A DNA stretch of 64,000 nt from Glaciecola flavus (GTDB taxonomy: Bacteria > Pseudomonadota > Gammaproteobacteria > Enterobacterales > Alteromonadaceae): the NCBI RefSeq assembly GCF_042646125.1, contig NZ_JBHRSW010000004.1, forward strand, positions 124,001 through 188,000, in the 5' to 3' direction. Positions 54,471 through 63,744 of the stretch are shown here, one piece after another. The notes beneath the pieces were generated by a model. It was not told the DNA's origin, did no database searches, and saw only the letters and a program-made list of their open reading frames with translations. Every line of letters starts with the position of its first letter. Positions within the stretch are counted from its first letter, which is position 1. A program made the position numbers and the translations under genes.

Positions 54471-54923
54471 ATGAATGTCTGTGGCGTGGAAATAAAAGGA
54501 AGTGAAGCAATACTCTGTTTGCTATCGTTAGAAGACGATGTCTTTCATTTACCTGAATGTAGAGCCAGAAAACTTACCTTTGGCAAAAATGGTTCAGCGA
54601 AGTCACTAAAAGCCTTTCAAGCTGAATTTGCAAAACTCATGCAAGACTATAAATTTACCCATGTCGTCATTAAAGAGCGCCCAACTAAAGGCAAGTTTGC
54701 TGGGGGTGCCGCGGGATTTAAGTTAGAAGCGGCAATTCAACTGATTGACGAATTAAACGTGGAACTATTATCCCCTACCGACAAAAAGGCTCTGTTAAAA
54801 CGAAATCCTATCCCTATTTCATTTAACGAAACTGGGTTAAAGATCTTTCAACAAGAGGCCTTTGAAACCGCCTACGCATTGCTGATGCAAATAAAATACC
54901 CCAATGCTATTGAACAAGACTAG
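54471..54923 (+). CDS. DUF3010 family protein
   Basis: A 150-residue cytoplasmic protein of the DUF3010 family. It opens with MNVCGVEIKGSEAILCLL and has THVVIKERPTKGKFAGGAAGFKLEA, ending with a helical FQQEAFETAYALLMQI. The RNase-H-like strand order suggests a nucleic-acid-related fold, but function is not known. It probably shares a transcript with the SulP gene, and converges on the PhyH gene. Confidence 0.88.
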   Translation: MNVCGVEIKGSEAILCLLSLEDDVFHLPECRARKLTFGKNGSAKSLKAFQAEFAKLMQDYKFTHVVIKERPTKGKFAGGAAGFKLEAAIQLIDELNVELLSPTDKKALLKRNPIPISFNETGLKIFQQEAFETAYALLMQIKYPNAIEQD

Positions 54924-54938
54924 GGGCTTTTTATTTTC

Positions 54939-55820
54939 TTAGTTAACAGGATAAATCAACGGAAAATACTTAGTATTTAATGGTTGTCCCTTAGGCACTC
55001 GAATATCGGTGCCTCTGAGCATGATGTCGTCAGTATCACTTATCGTTCCATCGGCAAACACATTCAATACCATTGCGCGTCTGCTGCGTTCAGATTTGTT
55101 TTCATATGACCCATGAACCATTAAAGGGTGATGGAAACAAGCATGCCCTTTTTTTAGCTCCATAGGCACTGGCTTAATTTGTGCGCGTTGCTCTTCGTCT
55201 AGCTGTTCAAATAAGGCATCCATTTCCCCTCCTAATTCTAATCGCTTGAGCAATCCCCAACGATGACTACTAGGCACATAATTTAAACAACCATTTTCTG
55301 TTGACGCGTCATCCAAACCTATCCAACAGGTTAAGTGCTGCATCGGGACTGTGCGGATCCAGTAAGAATAATCTTGGTGCCAAGCAACAACACCGCCATG
55401 ACCGGCTGGTTTGCAAAATAACTGGTCATGCCAAAATCGTACAGGCTTGTCACCTAAGAGCTGACTAGCAGGTTTAGTGAAAGCTGGGTTCCAGAGCGCA
55501 TCATGAAAGGCTTCAGAAATTCGCCAGTGTCCCAAGGAGTGGAACAAAACTGTATCTGGATTAGTCGAATGATTACCATGGAATTCATAAAATAGCTCTC
55601 TTGCCGGATGATCGGGCGCTTGGATTTTGTCTAACTCAGCGCGCAAGATATCGACTTGCTCTTCGTCATAAATTTTGACATTCGTGACATAACCATATTC
55701 TTCAAAGTGTTCAACTTGTTCTTTAGAAAGTGCGAAAGGTTCATAGTCTATTTTGCTTTTTATTTCAGCAAACAACGTTGATACAGGATGATGAAAATCT
55801 GCTAAATCTCTGATACTCAT
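54939..55820 (-). CDS. Phytanoyl-CoA dioxygenase (PhyH) family protein
   Basis: A 293-residue non-haem iron, 2-oxoglutarate-dependent dioxygenase. The iron ligands are His and Asp in VVAWHQDYSYW and a distal His in CFHHPLMVHGS, with Arg in NKSERSRRAMVLN binding 2-oxoglutarate. AAGGA precedes the ATG. Family members hydroxylate diverse small molecules; the substrate is not evident from neighbours. Stands alone. Confidence 0.92.
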   Translation of the reverse strand: MSIRDLADFHHPVSTLFAEIKSKIDYEPFALSKEQVEHFEEYGYVTNVKIYDEEQVDILRAELDKIQAPDHPARELFYEFHGNHSTNPDTVLFHSLGHWRISEAFHDALWNPAFTKPASQLLGDKPVRFWHDQLFCKPAGHGGVVAWHQDYSYWIRTVPMQHLTCWIGLDDASTENGCLNYVPSSHRWGLLKRLELGGEMDALFEQLDEEQRAQIKPVPMELKKGHACFHHPLMVHGSYENKSERSRRAMVLNVFADGTISDTDDIMLRGTDIRVPKGQPLNTKYFPLIYPVN

Positions 55821-56142
55821 TAAATTTATTCCTTGTGTGCACTTACATATAATTATTTAAGCAGACTAGCATAAATCACACCTCAATTTAATATAAATTA
55901 CACATTATTTACATTTTATCTAACTATTTATTTGATATTGCTGCTAATTTTATCCCATAAGCATCTTCAGCAAATCGGCATCTTATTCAAAGCGCAATGC
56001 CTATTTTTTACGAGTACTTCTGTGCTTACGCATGATAAGATCATATTATTGAAGTGCGCAATGCCATTAAACAGACTGAGAGCTGTATGGTATTTTCTGC
56101 GCTTATCACACCATAAAAAAACTTTATAAGTGAGAGACTACC
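55821..56142. other. AT-rich divergent gap, no gene found
   Basis: Between the divergent PhyH and amidohydrolase genes. The only feature noted is a direct repeat GCGCAATGCC at 55992-56001 and 56056-56065, each next to ATT-rich sequence. It probably holds both promoters; a 65-codon frame inside shows no coding character. Confidence 0.5.
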
Positions 56143-57507
56143 TTGCCTCAATTGAAAGAGAGTATTTGGCTAAAATCACCTGCGGCTATTTTTACTGCCA
56201 ATACCCATAATGCCGAAAATGGCTTGGTGATCCAAGGGGATCGCATTATTGAACTCGTAGCTTCAGGGCAAACACCAATGAGCCAAATTGATAAGTATAT
56301 CGATTGCAGCGACTATGTGATTACACCTGGCTTAATCAATACCCACCATCATTTTTACCAAACCTTGACGCGTTGTGTACCCGGCGCGCTTAACAAACCC
56401 TTGTTCCCGTGGTTGAAGTTTTTGTATCAAGTTTGGCAGCACCTCGACGAAGAAATGATTTATAGTGCGACGCAACTCGCCAGTCTTGAGCTAATGATGT
56501 CGGGCACTAGCTGCGTTGGCGATCACCACTATGTTTTTCCCAAAGGCTTAGAAAATGCGATAGACATACAAGTTGAAGCTTTAAAAGCCTTGTCTTGCAG
56601 AGCAACATTGACCCGAGGTTCAATGAGTCTGGGAGAAAGCAGCGGTGGATTGCCACCCGATAGCGTTATTCAAACTGACGATGATATCTTGCTAGACAGC
56701 GAGCGTTTGATAGACAAATACCATAAAAACGATCCTGAGGATATGATTGAAATAGCCTTAGCTCCCTGCTCGCCATTTTCAGTTTCAACTGAATTAATGA
56801 AGGAAACAGCCCATCTCGCCGAACGCAAAGATGTGCTCCTGCACACACATCTAGCCGAAACAGAAGACGAAAATAGATTTTGCGAACATAAATTTGCCAT
56901 GCGACCACTTGAGTATTTGTCACATTGCGGTTGGTTAAACGACAGAACTTGGTTAGCTCATGGTATTCACTTCACACAAGACGAAATAAAACAACTAGGT
57001 GATGCCAATATGGGTATTGCGCACTGCCCTAGTTCCAATATGCTTCTAGCCTCGGGGATTTGTCCAACCGTTGATTTAGAAAATGCAGGATGCCGAGTTG
57101 GATTAGCAGTAGATGGTTCAGCCTCGAATGACTGTTCAAACATGATCCAAGAAGCCAGACAATCGCTTTTACAACAAAGGTTGAAATATGGCGCCAAACA
57201 AATTACCGCTGAACGCGTCCTTGGCTATGCAACCAAAGGCTCCGCGTCTGTATTTAAGCGCGATACACTGGGTGAGTTGCGCATTGGAGCAAAGGCTGAT
57301 CTGGCATGCTTTAAAACGGATGCACTGCGCTTTTCAGGCGCAGGCGATTTAATTGCTGCTTTGGTGACTTGCGGCGCGCACCAAGTTGACAAGCTCATGA
57401 TCAATGGAAAATGGCTTATCATTGATGGGCAACATGTGTCCATCGACGCACGCGCATTGGCCCAAAAGCATGCACGTTTAGCTAAGAAGATTCAAATGCT
57501 CGAATAG
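56143..57507 (+). CDS. 8-oxoguanine deaminase-like amidohydrolase
   Basis: A 454-residue metal-dependent amidohydrolase (ATZ/TRZ-chlorohydrolase group). Metal ligands are in GLINTHHHFYQ (about 64-72), LLHTHLAETEDE, TWLAHGIHF and the Asp in AVDGSASND. The segment RGSMSLGESSGGLPPDS is characteristic of 8-oxoguanine deaminases, which convert 8-oxoguanine to urate. TTG start (56143) with GAGAG upstream. Monocistronic; no purine catabolic neighbours, so the assignment rests on sequence alone. Confidence 0.87.
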   Translation: MPQLKESIWLKSPAAIFTANTHNAENGLVIQGDRIIELVASGQTPMSQIDKYIDCSDYVITPGLINTHHHFYQTLTRCVPGALNKPLFPWLKFLYQVWQHLDEEMIYSATQLASLELMMSGTSCVGDHHYVFPKGLENAIDIQVEALKALSCRATLTRGSMSLGESSGGLPPDSVIQTDDDILLDSERLIDKYHKNDPEDMIEIALAPCSPFSVSTELMKETAHLAERKDVLLHTHLAETEDENRFCEHKFAMRPLEYLSHCGWLNDRTWLAHGIHFTQDEIKQLGDANMGIAHCPSSNMLLASGICPTVDLENAGCRVGLAVDGSASNDCSNMIQEARQSLLQQRLKYGAKQITAERVLGYATKGSASVFKRDTLGELRIGAKADLACFKTDALRFSGAGDLIAALVTCGAHQVDKLMINGKWLIIDGQHVSIDARALAQKHARLAKKIQMLE

Positions 57508-57530
57508 AAATAGTTTTAGCGTAAGTGAAT

Positions 57531-58409
57531 TTATGAATGCTTCCCCCATCGCTTCACATTGGGAAGAAAGCGATAAAGTATCGCGTGATAAATACGCTGC
57601 GGAATAAACTTCTTCATCAATTTAAATAAAACTGCGTCAAACGTACCGGACACGCGCAGAGGAGGATTTGACGCCTTAATTACTTTTACTACTTTACGCG
57701 CGACACTAGCAGAGGTAGAGGGCGTGAGCTTCATAATGCGCTCAATAAATCCTTCCATATTGATGTAGTGTTGGTGATAAGCCGAATCACTTTGTTTAAA
57801 TGAATGCTCACTAAGCTTCGTCGTTCTGACTTTCTCGAACCCTTTAGAATTAATAAAGCCTGGTTCTACTAAGACAACATTTATTCCCCAAGGTTTGAGC
57901 TCATACCAAAGGCTTTCTGACGCACCTTCAAGGGCATGTTTTGAGGCACTGTACACCGCCATCGTTGGCATCGCCATTTGTCCACCTACTGATGAGATGT
58001 TAATAATTTTGCCTCGACGCTTTTTTCTCATACTTGGCAAACACAACCTAGTGAGCTCCATGGGCGCACGAAAATTAGTATTCATTTGGAGTAGACGATC
58101 TTCTTCCGACACATCCTCCACTACAGCACGAAAAGTAAAGCCTGCATTATTTATTAATATGTCTACACCACCATATTTTTCTTCAAGCTCATTGATTAGC
58201 TCGGCTCTCATCTGAGCATCAGTAACATCAAGTGGACGCAATAGTAGTTTTTTGCTCGCTTCTATTCCTTCTTCAGCAAATCGCTTGATCGAATTTGGCC
58301 GCGCAGTTAACACGAGAATATAGTGATCAAGCGGTATCAAGTGCCTCGCAATCTCTAAACCCAAGCCCGCGGAAGCACCTGTTATCAAAATGACTCGATT
58401 AGTATTCAT
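57531..58409 (-). CDS. Short-chain dehydrogenase/reductase
   Basis: A 292-residue classical SDR: cofactor motif TGASAGLG (about 10-17), NNAG at about 88-91, Ser in ISSVGGQMAMP and the Tyr-Lys pair in AVYSASKHALEG. The C-terminal region includes VARKVVKVIKASNPPLRVSG, as in SDRs acting on lipids or retinol-like substrates. Possibly co-directional with the FMN glutamate-synthase-like gene 18 bp upstream of it. Substrate unknown. Confidence 0.92.
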   Translation of the reverse strand: MNTNRVILITGASAGLGLEIARHLIPLDHYILVLTARPNSIKRFAEEGIEASKKLLLRPLDVTDAQMRAELINELEEKYGGVDILINNAGFTFRAVVEDVSEEDRLLQMNTNFRAPMELTRLCLPSMRKKRRGKIINISSVGGQMAMPTMAVYSASKHALEGASESLWYELKPWGINVVLVEPGFINSKGFEKVRTTKLSEHSFKQSDSAYHQHYINMEGFIERIMKLTPSTSASVARKVVKVIKASNPPLRVSGTFDAVLFKLMKKFIPQRIYHAILYRFLPNVKRWGKHS

Positions 58410-58427
58410 ACCTTAAAAACCAAGTTG

Positions 58428-60104
58428 TTACCAAGCGGACGCATTGGCCATATCCATGTCAAAGCGCCAATCAATCGGGGTAGTTTCATTGCTGAGCAAA
58501 GCACCACTTTCTAGTGTGGGATACAATTGCGCATAGCTTTTTACTTCTGTCCCTTTTATGCGCCTGTGAATATGCTTTGGCTCCAACTCATGAATGCCAT
58601 TTAAACCTGCTGCACCAACCAATTCCACTAAGTTTTTCACGGTTTCTTTATGAAAATTTGCTACGCGTTGTGATTTATCCGACACCACGATCGCTTTGTT
58701 TCTTGACGGGTTTTGGGTTGCTATGCCCGTAGGACAATGATCTGAATTGCACGTTCTTGCTTGGATACAACCTAAGGATAACATCATACCTCTGGCAGAA
58801 TTGACAGCATCAGCACCCAATGCCATGGCTCGCAAAATATGGAAGGCTGAAAACATTTTTCCTGATGCGATAACGCGAATTTTGTCGCGTAAACCAAAAC
58901 CAATAAGTGCATTATTTACAAAGATAAGTGCGTCTTTGACAGGTGTGCCAACAGAGTTGGTCATTTCAGTTGGGGCTGCCCCTGTCCCACCTTCGCCACC
59001 GTCTACGGTGATAAAGTCTGGTAATATGCCGGTTTCAATCATTGCTTTACATATGGCTAAAAACTCGTCTCGACGACCAATGCACAGTTTAAACCCAATA
59101 GGTTTACCTTTAGACAGTTCTCTGAGATTTTTAACAAATGCCAATAATTCAATCGGCGTACTGAATGCACTGTGTGCAGGCGGTGATACAACGTCTTTCC
59201 CCATAGGCACGTGCCGGATAGCCGCAATTTCTTCGGTAAGTTTTGCCGCAGGAAGAATACCACCATGCCCTGGCTTTGCACCCTGAGATAATTTTATCTC
59301 AATCATTTTTACGACATCTTTGGCAGCATTTTCTTCAAAAGTTTTCGGGTTGAAATTGCCCTCTTCATCCCTACAACCAAAGTAACCCGTGCCAATTTGC
59401 CAAACAATATCACCGCCGTGTTTAAGGTGATATGGACTCATACTACCTTCACCTGTATTGTGCGAAAACCCTCCTATTTGTGCACCTTTGTTTAAAGCCA
59501 TAATCGCATTCTTACTCAGTGCACCGTAGCTCATGGCCGAAATATTTAAGGGCGAAGCCATATAGGGTTGCGTGCAATCCGGCCCACCAAACTTCACTCT
59601 TGGATGCAAATCAGTTAAATGCTTCGGTTGAATCGAATGATTTACCCATTCGTAGCCATCACGATTGACGTCAAAAATTGTTCCAAATGGGCGCGTGTCT
59701 CTGTCTCCTTTGGCTCGTTGGTAAACGAGTGAACGAAACTCCCTAGGTATAGGAGTGCCGCTGATATCTGACTCAACAAAGTATTGCTGTATTTCGTCGC
59801 GAAATGACTCTAATAAATACCTAAAACGCCCCAAAACAGGGTAAAGCCTTCGTACACTGTGTCTGGATTGATACATGTCGTACAAACCGAGCGCAATAAT
59901 TGGCGCGACAATGACAAATAACCACAACCAATCTGTAGATACTGTTGAAAGCGTTACTATTGTGCCTATTGCTATCACTGCAAAAGCGATAAATTTTTGC
60001 CGTACCGTCATAAAAGATGTCCAAAATTTGATATAAGAGGGGCGCAATACTGCGTTTATAGTTAGTTTGTTGAAAAGACCTAGGGCATATTGAAAAACTT
60101 TCAT
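58428..60104 (-). CDS. FMN-binding glutamate synthase family protein
   Basis: About 558 residues: two N-terminal transmembrane helices (about 30-75), then a glutamate-synthase-like FMN/Fe-S barrel. Motifs are SPPAHSAFSTPIELLAFVKN, ITVDGGEGGTGAAPTEM (FMN binding) and the Cys-rich CIQARTCNSDHCPTGIATQN for an iron-sulfur cluster. It lacks the glutaminase and C-terminal GXGXG domains of GltB, so is a stand-alone domain of unknown substrate. The start at 60104 (MKVFQYAL) matches family N-termini better than the ATG at 60161. Upstream of the SDR gene by 18 bp, so likely an operon. Confidence 0.9.
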   Translation of the reverse strand: MKVFQYALGLFNKLTINAVLRPSYIKFWTSFMTVRQKFIAFAVIAIGTIVTLSTVSTDWLWLFVIVAPIIALGLYDMYQSRHSVRRLYPVLGRFRYLLESFRDEIQQYFVESDISGTPIPREFRSLVYQRAKGDRDTRPFGTIFDVNRDGYEWVNHSIQPKHLTDLHPRVKFGGPDCTQPYMASPLNISAMSYGALSKNAIMALNKGAQIGGFSHNTGEGSMSPYHLKHGGDIVWQIGTGYFGCRDEEGNFNPKTFEENAAKDVVKMIEIKLSQGAKPGHGGILPAAKLTEEIAAIRHVPMGKDVVSPPAHSAFSTPIELLAFVKNLRELSKGKPIGFKLCIGRRDEFLAICKAMIETGILPDFITVDGGEGGTGAAPTEMTNSVGTPVKDALIFVNNALIGFGLRDKIRVIASGKMFSAFHILRAMALGADAVNSARGMMLSLGCIQARTCNSDHCPTGIATQNPSRNKAIVVSDKSQRVANFHKETVKNLVELVGAAGLNGIHELEPKHIHRRIKGTEVKSYAQLYPTLESGALLSNETTPIDWRFDMDMANASAW

Positions 60105-60287
60105 CTTTAACAATATCGTTCTGCTATGAAAGTCAAACCTAGGTAAATTATGGTATTCCAAAGCTAAATGAACGATTTTTATTTTGTTCCGCGAGAATCA
60201 ATAGGCTGTTTTTCAGCTTTAGGGTGAGAGGTATTTGTTTTTTTTACACTTAGTTCGAGAAAAACAAACCCAAATAGGAACACATAC

Positions 60288-61427
60288 ATGAAGCATTTCT
60301 CGCTATTTATTTTATTGGCGCTATTTACACAGGTCGATGTATATGCCGATGACGGCGCCCCATCTTCTCAACTTCATAAATGTGAAGTTAACAATCCAAT
60401 TGCAGCTTCCAGTGGCTCTAGCCTTGACAAATGGAAGGTAAGTCACAAAACAGCCGTCAACAAAAGAATTAATAAAGTCGTCACATGTTTAGTCACAATA
60501 GATAATCGAACGGAAGAAGAGGAAAGGCTATTTCAAACATATTTAAAGAAATACTACGAAGCAAATACACCTGAAAAGCCAAAATTTGAATTGGAAACGG
60601 TCAAGTCAGATACCCACCTGATCAGCACATTCGAATTTGGCTCTATGTTTCTACCGGACTATGAAGACGGGAGTAATGCAGGTTTTACCGATGTAAAACC
60701 CTATTTTGATGCCTATATTGATGGTCGGTATGATTTCTATGACACTAGCGAAAAAGAAGAGAAAAAGCGCAAAAACCTATTATTAAATGCCACATTTTTC
60801 GCATCTTTCTATGGAATTGGTGTCATCGAAACACCAGAAAGCAATGACTCACCAAACGGTGAGCCGCCAAACGGGAACAATAATGGATTTCAGCTACCTA
60901 CAAGTTTTAATCAAGTATCAGATACATTAGATGCAAGCTTCGGATTACGCGCTTCATTTTCGCACTGTGTTGGAGGAATAAGTTGCTTCTTCAAAAGTAA
61001 AAGCCGGCGTTCAGATCTCGGCGTGATCCTAAGATATGGTTTCGTGAATCACGAAGAGCGGCTTGCTAACCAGGATACAGTCAATGACTACTGGGGATAT
61101 GGATTAAACTATCGATATTACCGCTCTGACATTCAAGCATCAGAAAACGCGATTCCAGACTTTGTAGTGACTTACATGCGAGCAGAGTTCGAGCAGTATG
61201 GCGTAATGAGGCTTGACGATTCATGTGATGTTGAAGAGGCCGGTTGTTTAATTCCAATGAAGGATCAAAAAAGACATTTATTCCACTTAAATTACAGACT
61301 TATAGACAACAAACCAATATTCATTGGCTTTAGACTGAATGCAGGCGAAGGACCAGACAGTTATGGATTGACGCTCGGTCTTCGTAAAAATGGTGCAGAT
61401 CTTCTAAAATTCTTCGGGATAAACTAA
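60288..61427 (+). CDS. Exported protein, probable outer-membrane barrel
   Basis: A 379-residue protein with a Sec signal peptide cut near VYA-DD and several even-spaced aromatic, alternating segments (LISTFEFGSMFLPDYE, ATFFASFYGIGVIE, LGVILRYGFVNHEERL, WGYGLNYRYYRSD, LFHLNYRLIDNKPIFIGFRL). The C-terminus LTLGLRKNGADLLKFFGIN is strand-like, but lacks a final Phe. It may be a barrel or lipid A-type outer-membrane protein. Contains four Cys that could form disulfides. No family recognised. GGAACA precedes the ATG. Confidence 0.75.
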   Translation: MKHFSLFILLALFTQVDVYADDGAPSSQLHKCEVNNPIAASSGSSLDKWKVSHKTAVNKRINKVVTCLVTIDNRTEEEERLFQTYLKKYYEANTPEKPKFELETVKSDTHLISTFEFGSMFLPDYEDGSNAGFTDVKPYFDAYIDGRYDFYDTSEKEEKKRKNLLLNATFFASFYGIGVIETPESNDSPNGEPPNGNNNGFQLPTSFNQVSDTLDASFGLRASFSHCVGGISCFFKSKSRRSDLGVILRYGFVNHEERLANQDTVNDYWGYGLNYRYYRSDIQASENAIPDFVVTYMRAEFEQYGVMRLDDSCDVEEAGCLIPMKDQKRHLFHLNYRLIDNKPIFIGFRLNAGEGPDSYGLTLGLRKNGADLLKFFGIN

Positions 61428-61443
61428 TACGTAATTTGAAAAG

Positions 61444-61480
61444 ATGGCTGTTTAAGACTTTATATAAACAGCCATTTTTT
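61444..61480. terminator. Bidirectional rho-independent terminator
   Basis: ATGGCTGTTTA (61444-61454) pairs with TAAACAGCCAT (61465-61475), an 11-bp stem with T6 on the right. It sits between the exported-protein gene and the convergent acyltransferase gene. Confidence 0.88.
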
Positions 61481-61485
61481 CTAAT

Positions 61486-62682
61486 TCACACCCTCAAGCC
61501 AAACACCAACCTAAGCGCTTTCACGCGGCGTATTAAGGCAAAACTCAAGTAACAACTCACAAGGGTGAGCGTCAAAATACCCATAGCTTCAATAGCTGGG
61601 TGAAATTCAAAAAGGCTCAAGTTAGCAGCAAATAATATAATCAAACTCTGATGTAAAATATACCAAGGAAGCACTGCTTCATTTGCATAATTCAACAGTG
61701 CAGATGGCTGGTTGAGGTACCGGCCGACGTAGCCGATACAAGCAAGTATCCAACACCACATATCGCCAATCACAACCGAACCATAGGCAAATTGAACCAA
61801 CGCATAGTTTTGAAATGCCTCGCCCATAAAGGGAAAAGCTTCGTTTCGGTCCAATACTATGAAGGCATAGCAGGCTAAACCTACATAAACAAATATGCGT
61901 CTTCTTTCAATTATTGTATTCCAAATATCTAAGCGGTGAGCAAACAAGTAACCAAACAGCATAATCGGAAAATACTTTACATGACTCCACCAGTCGTCGA
62001 TGAGTGCATGAGTAGTAGGAAACTTCGGTCGAATATACACCCAAACCACTAACAAGTAGACGCTAAAAACTAAGAAGAATGGAACCGCACGAATGTGTTT
62101 AAAGACTGTTGTTTGCGTTAATTTATTTACTTGCGGTGCGACAGCCATAAAGACTACTGTGTAAACGAATAGATAAAGTAAATACCACAAGTGATTCCAA
62201 GTATACAAACCGATGATGCTTTGTCGCTCAATAGCTAAATCAGTGTTTATATTCAGATAACTCAGCAAAAATACCCCATAGTGTTCAATATCCTCGTATT
62301 GTTCGAACACGCCTTGTGCACTGAACTCGTAATAGACCTGCACCGGCACAATGAAGCACATACCAAAAATCAAAGGTAAAAATAAGCGCATAAATCTGGT
62401 TTTAGCGAGATCTCGCATTGAATACTTGTTTTTGATAAGTGCTATGCTGATTCCAGAAACAAAAAATAACAAATTCATTCGCCAGATACTGCTAAATACC
62501 ATGATGTTTTGTAGCGCAGCACTTTGTGTATCGCTTTTAATATGCCATTCCCATTCATAAACGTAGTACATTCCTATATGGTAAAAAATAAGCAGTAAGA
62601 GCGCTAAATTTCTCAACCAATCAATGTCATACCGCCGAATCTGTCTATTTGATACATGGGCTTTTGTTTGCTTTTTTTTCAC
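61486..62682 (-). CDS. Acyltransferase family protein (Acyltransferase_3)
   Basis: About 398 residues with around ten transmembrane helices. The N-terminal catalytic-type region RRYDIDWLRNLALLLLIFYHIGMY contains the conserved His and Arg of the OpgC/OafA-like group. Such enzymes O-acylate sugars on glycans or lipids using periplasmic or cytoplasmic donors. GTG at 62682 with AAGGA upstream is preferred to the ATG at 62733. Divergent from the LytTR regulator, 118 bp away from its start, so that regulator may control it. Confidence 0.88.
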   Translation of the reverse strand: MKKKQTKAHVSNRQIRRYDIDWLRNLALLLLIFYHIGMYYVYEWEWHIKSDTQSAALQNIMVFSSIWRMNLLFFVSGISIALIKNKYSMRDLAKTRFMRLFLPLIFGMCFIVPVQVYYEFSAQGVFEQYEDIEHYGVFLLSYLNINTDLAIERQSIIGLYTWNHLWYLLYLFVYTVVFMAVAPQVNKLTQTTVFKHIRAVPFFLVFSVYLLVVWVYIRPKFPTTHALIDDWWSHVKYFPIMLFGYLFAHRLDIWNTIIERRRIFVYVGLACYAFIVLDRNEAFPFMGEAFQNYALVQFAYGSVVIGDMWCWILACIGYVGRYLNQPSALLNYANEAVLPWYILHQSLIILFAANLSLFEFHPAIEAMGILTLTLVSCYLSFALIRRVKALRLVFGLRV

Positions 62683-62800
62683 GCATTCAATCCTTATTTG
62701 CAATGCCAGTTTATTTGCGTACACTGCATGCAAGATTTACGAATACCAAGTCCAAAGTGCCTAAACTACAGGCCTCTGTGATAAGCGGTGGAACACAGGG

Positions 62801-63724
62801 ATGAAAAACAAGCAAGCCAGTCTTTTTGAGCGATTCGATAGGCATCCACTAATATATAGCTGGGTAGCACTGTCGATTTATATATTTGTTAACAACTCTA
62901 TCAATGTATTTTCGAAGATAACCGAGTCAACACGAAATCAGCGGATCCCTACTTTTGAAATTTGGGAACCCTTTGTCTGGGAATACACTAGTGCATTCAG
63001 CATTGTTCTGTTGCTCCCCTTATTGTATTGGTGGTTTAGCCGTAGCCACCGCAACTTTGCAAACATCCCTAGTTGGCTAGCTCAGCAAGCGCTGGCATCA
63101 GTTACATACTCTGTATTACATGTAGGTTTGATGATAGTAATGCGACAAATGATCTATTCACTAGCAGGCGCGAATTATGACTTTGGTGATACGGTAACTG
63201 AGTTTATTTACGAGTATCGTAAGGACTTCATGGCTTTCAACTGGTTTATGGGCGTCTACTATGCATTCACCTTAATATATGAAAGACTTAAAGGAGAGGC
63301 AAATCTCATTCAAGAAGCAGATAATGCAGAAAGTACTGAAAGTGTAAAAAGTGTAGAAAATGCTGAGACGCCAAAACATAGCCCCACTTCGACAGCCTCT
63401 CCTCAATACTTTTTGGTAAAAAAATTGGACAAGGAGTTTATCGTAAAAACCAGTGATATCGAATGGTTAGAATCAGTCGGAAACTATGTAAACTTGCATG
63501 TAAACGGAAGGATTTACCCACTACGTTCGACACTCTCTGGCCTTCTTGAGCGATTATCTGAACAAGGCTTCGTCCAGACTCACCGCTCGTTTGGCGTCAA
63601 CCTCAGCTTTGTGGCAAGTGTATCACCTTTACCAAGTGGAGACGGCGAGATACATATGAAAAATGCTAAAACACTCGGTTTATCAAGGCGTTACCGAGAA
63701 AATTTTAAACAGCGCCTAATATGA
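62801..63724 (+). CDS. Membrane-anchored LytTR regulator
   Basis: A 307-residue regulator with about four N-terminal transmembrane helices (about 15-160), an acidic/Ser-rich linker (about 165-200) and a C-terminal LytTR DNA-binding domain (about 205-305: IEWLESVGNYVNLHVNG, QTHRSFGVNLSFVASV, LSRRYRENFKQRL). There is no receiver domain, so it likely senses a membrane signal directly. Divergent from the acyltransferase gene, a probable target. The ribosome site AGGG abuts the ATG. Confidence 0.9.
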   Translation: MKNKQASLFERFDRHPLIYSWVALSIYIFVNNSINVFSKITESTRNQRIPTFEIWEPFVWEYTSAFSIVLLLPLLYWWFSRSHRNFANIPSWLAQQALASVTYSVLHVGLMIVMRQMIYSLAGANYDFGDTVTEFIYEYRKDFMAFNWFMGVYYAFTLIYERLKGEANLIQEADNAESTESVKSVENAETPKHSPTSTASPQYFLVKKLDKEFIVKTSDIEWLESVGNYVNLHVNGRIYPLRSTLSGLLERLSEQGFVQTHRSFGVNLSFVASVSPLPSGDGEIHMKNAKTLGLSRRYRENFKQRLI

Positions 63725-63744
63725 GAGCCCAACTCTATCTCACC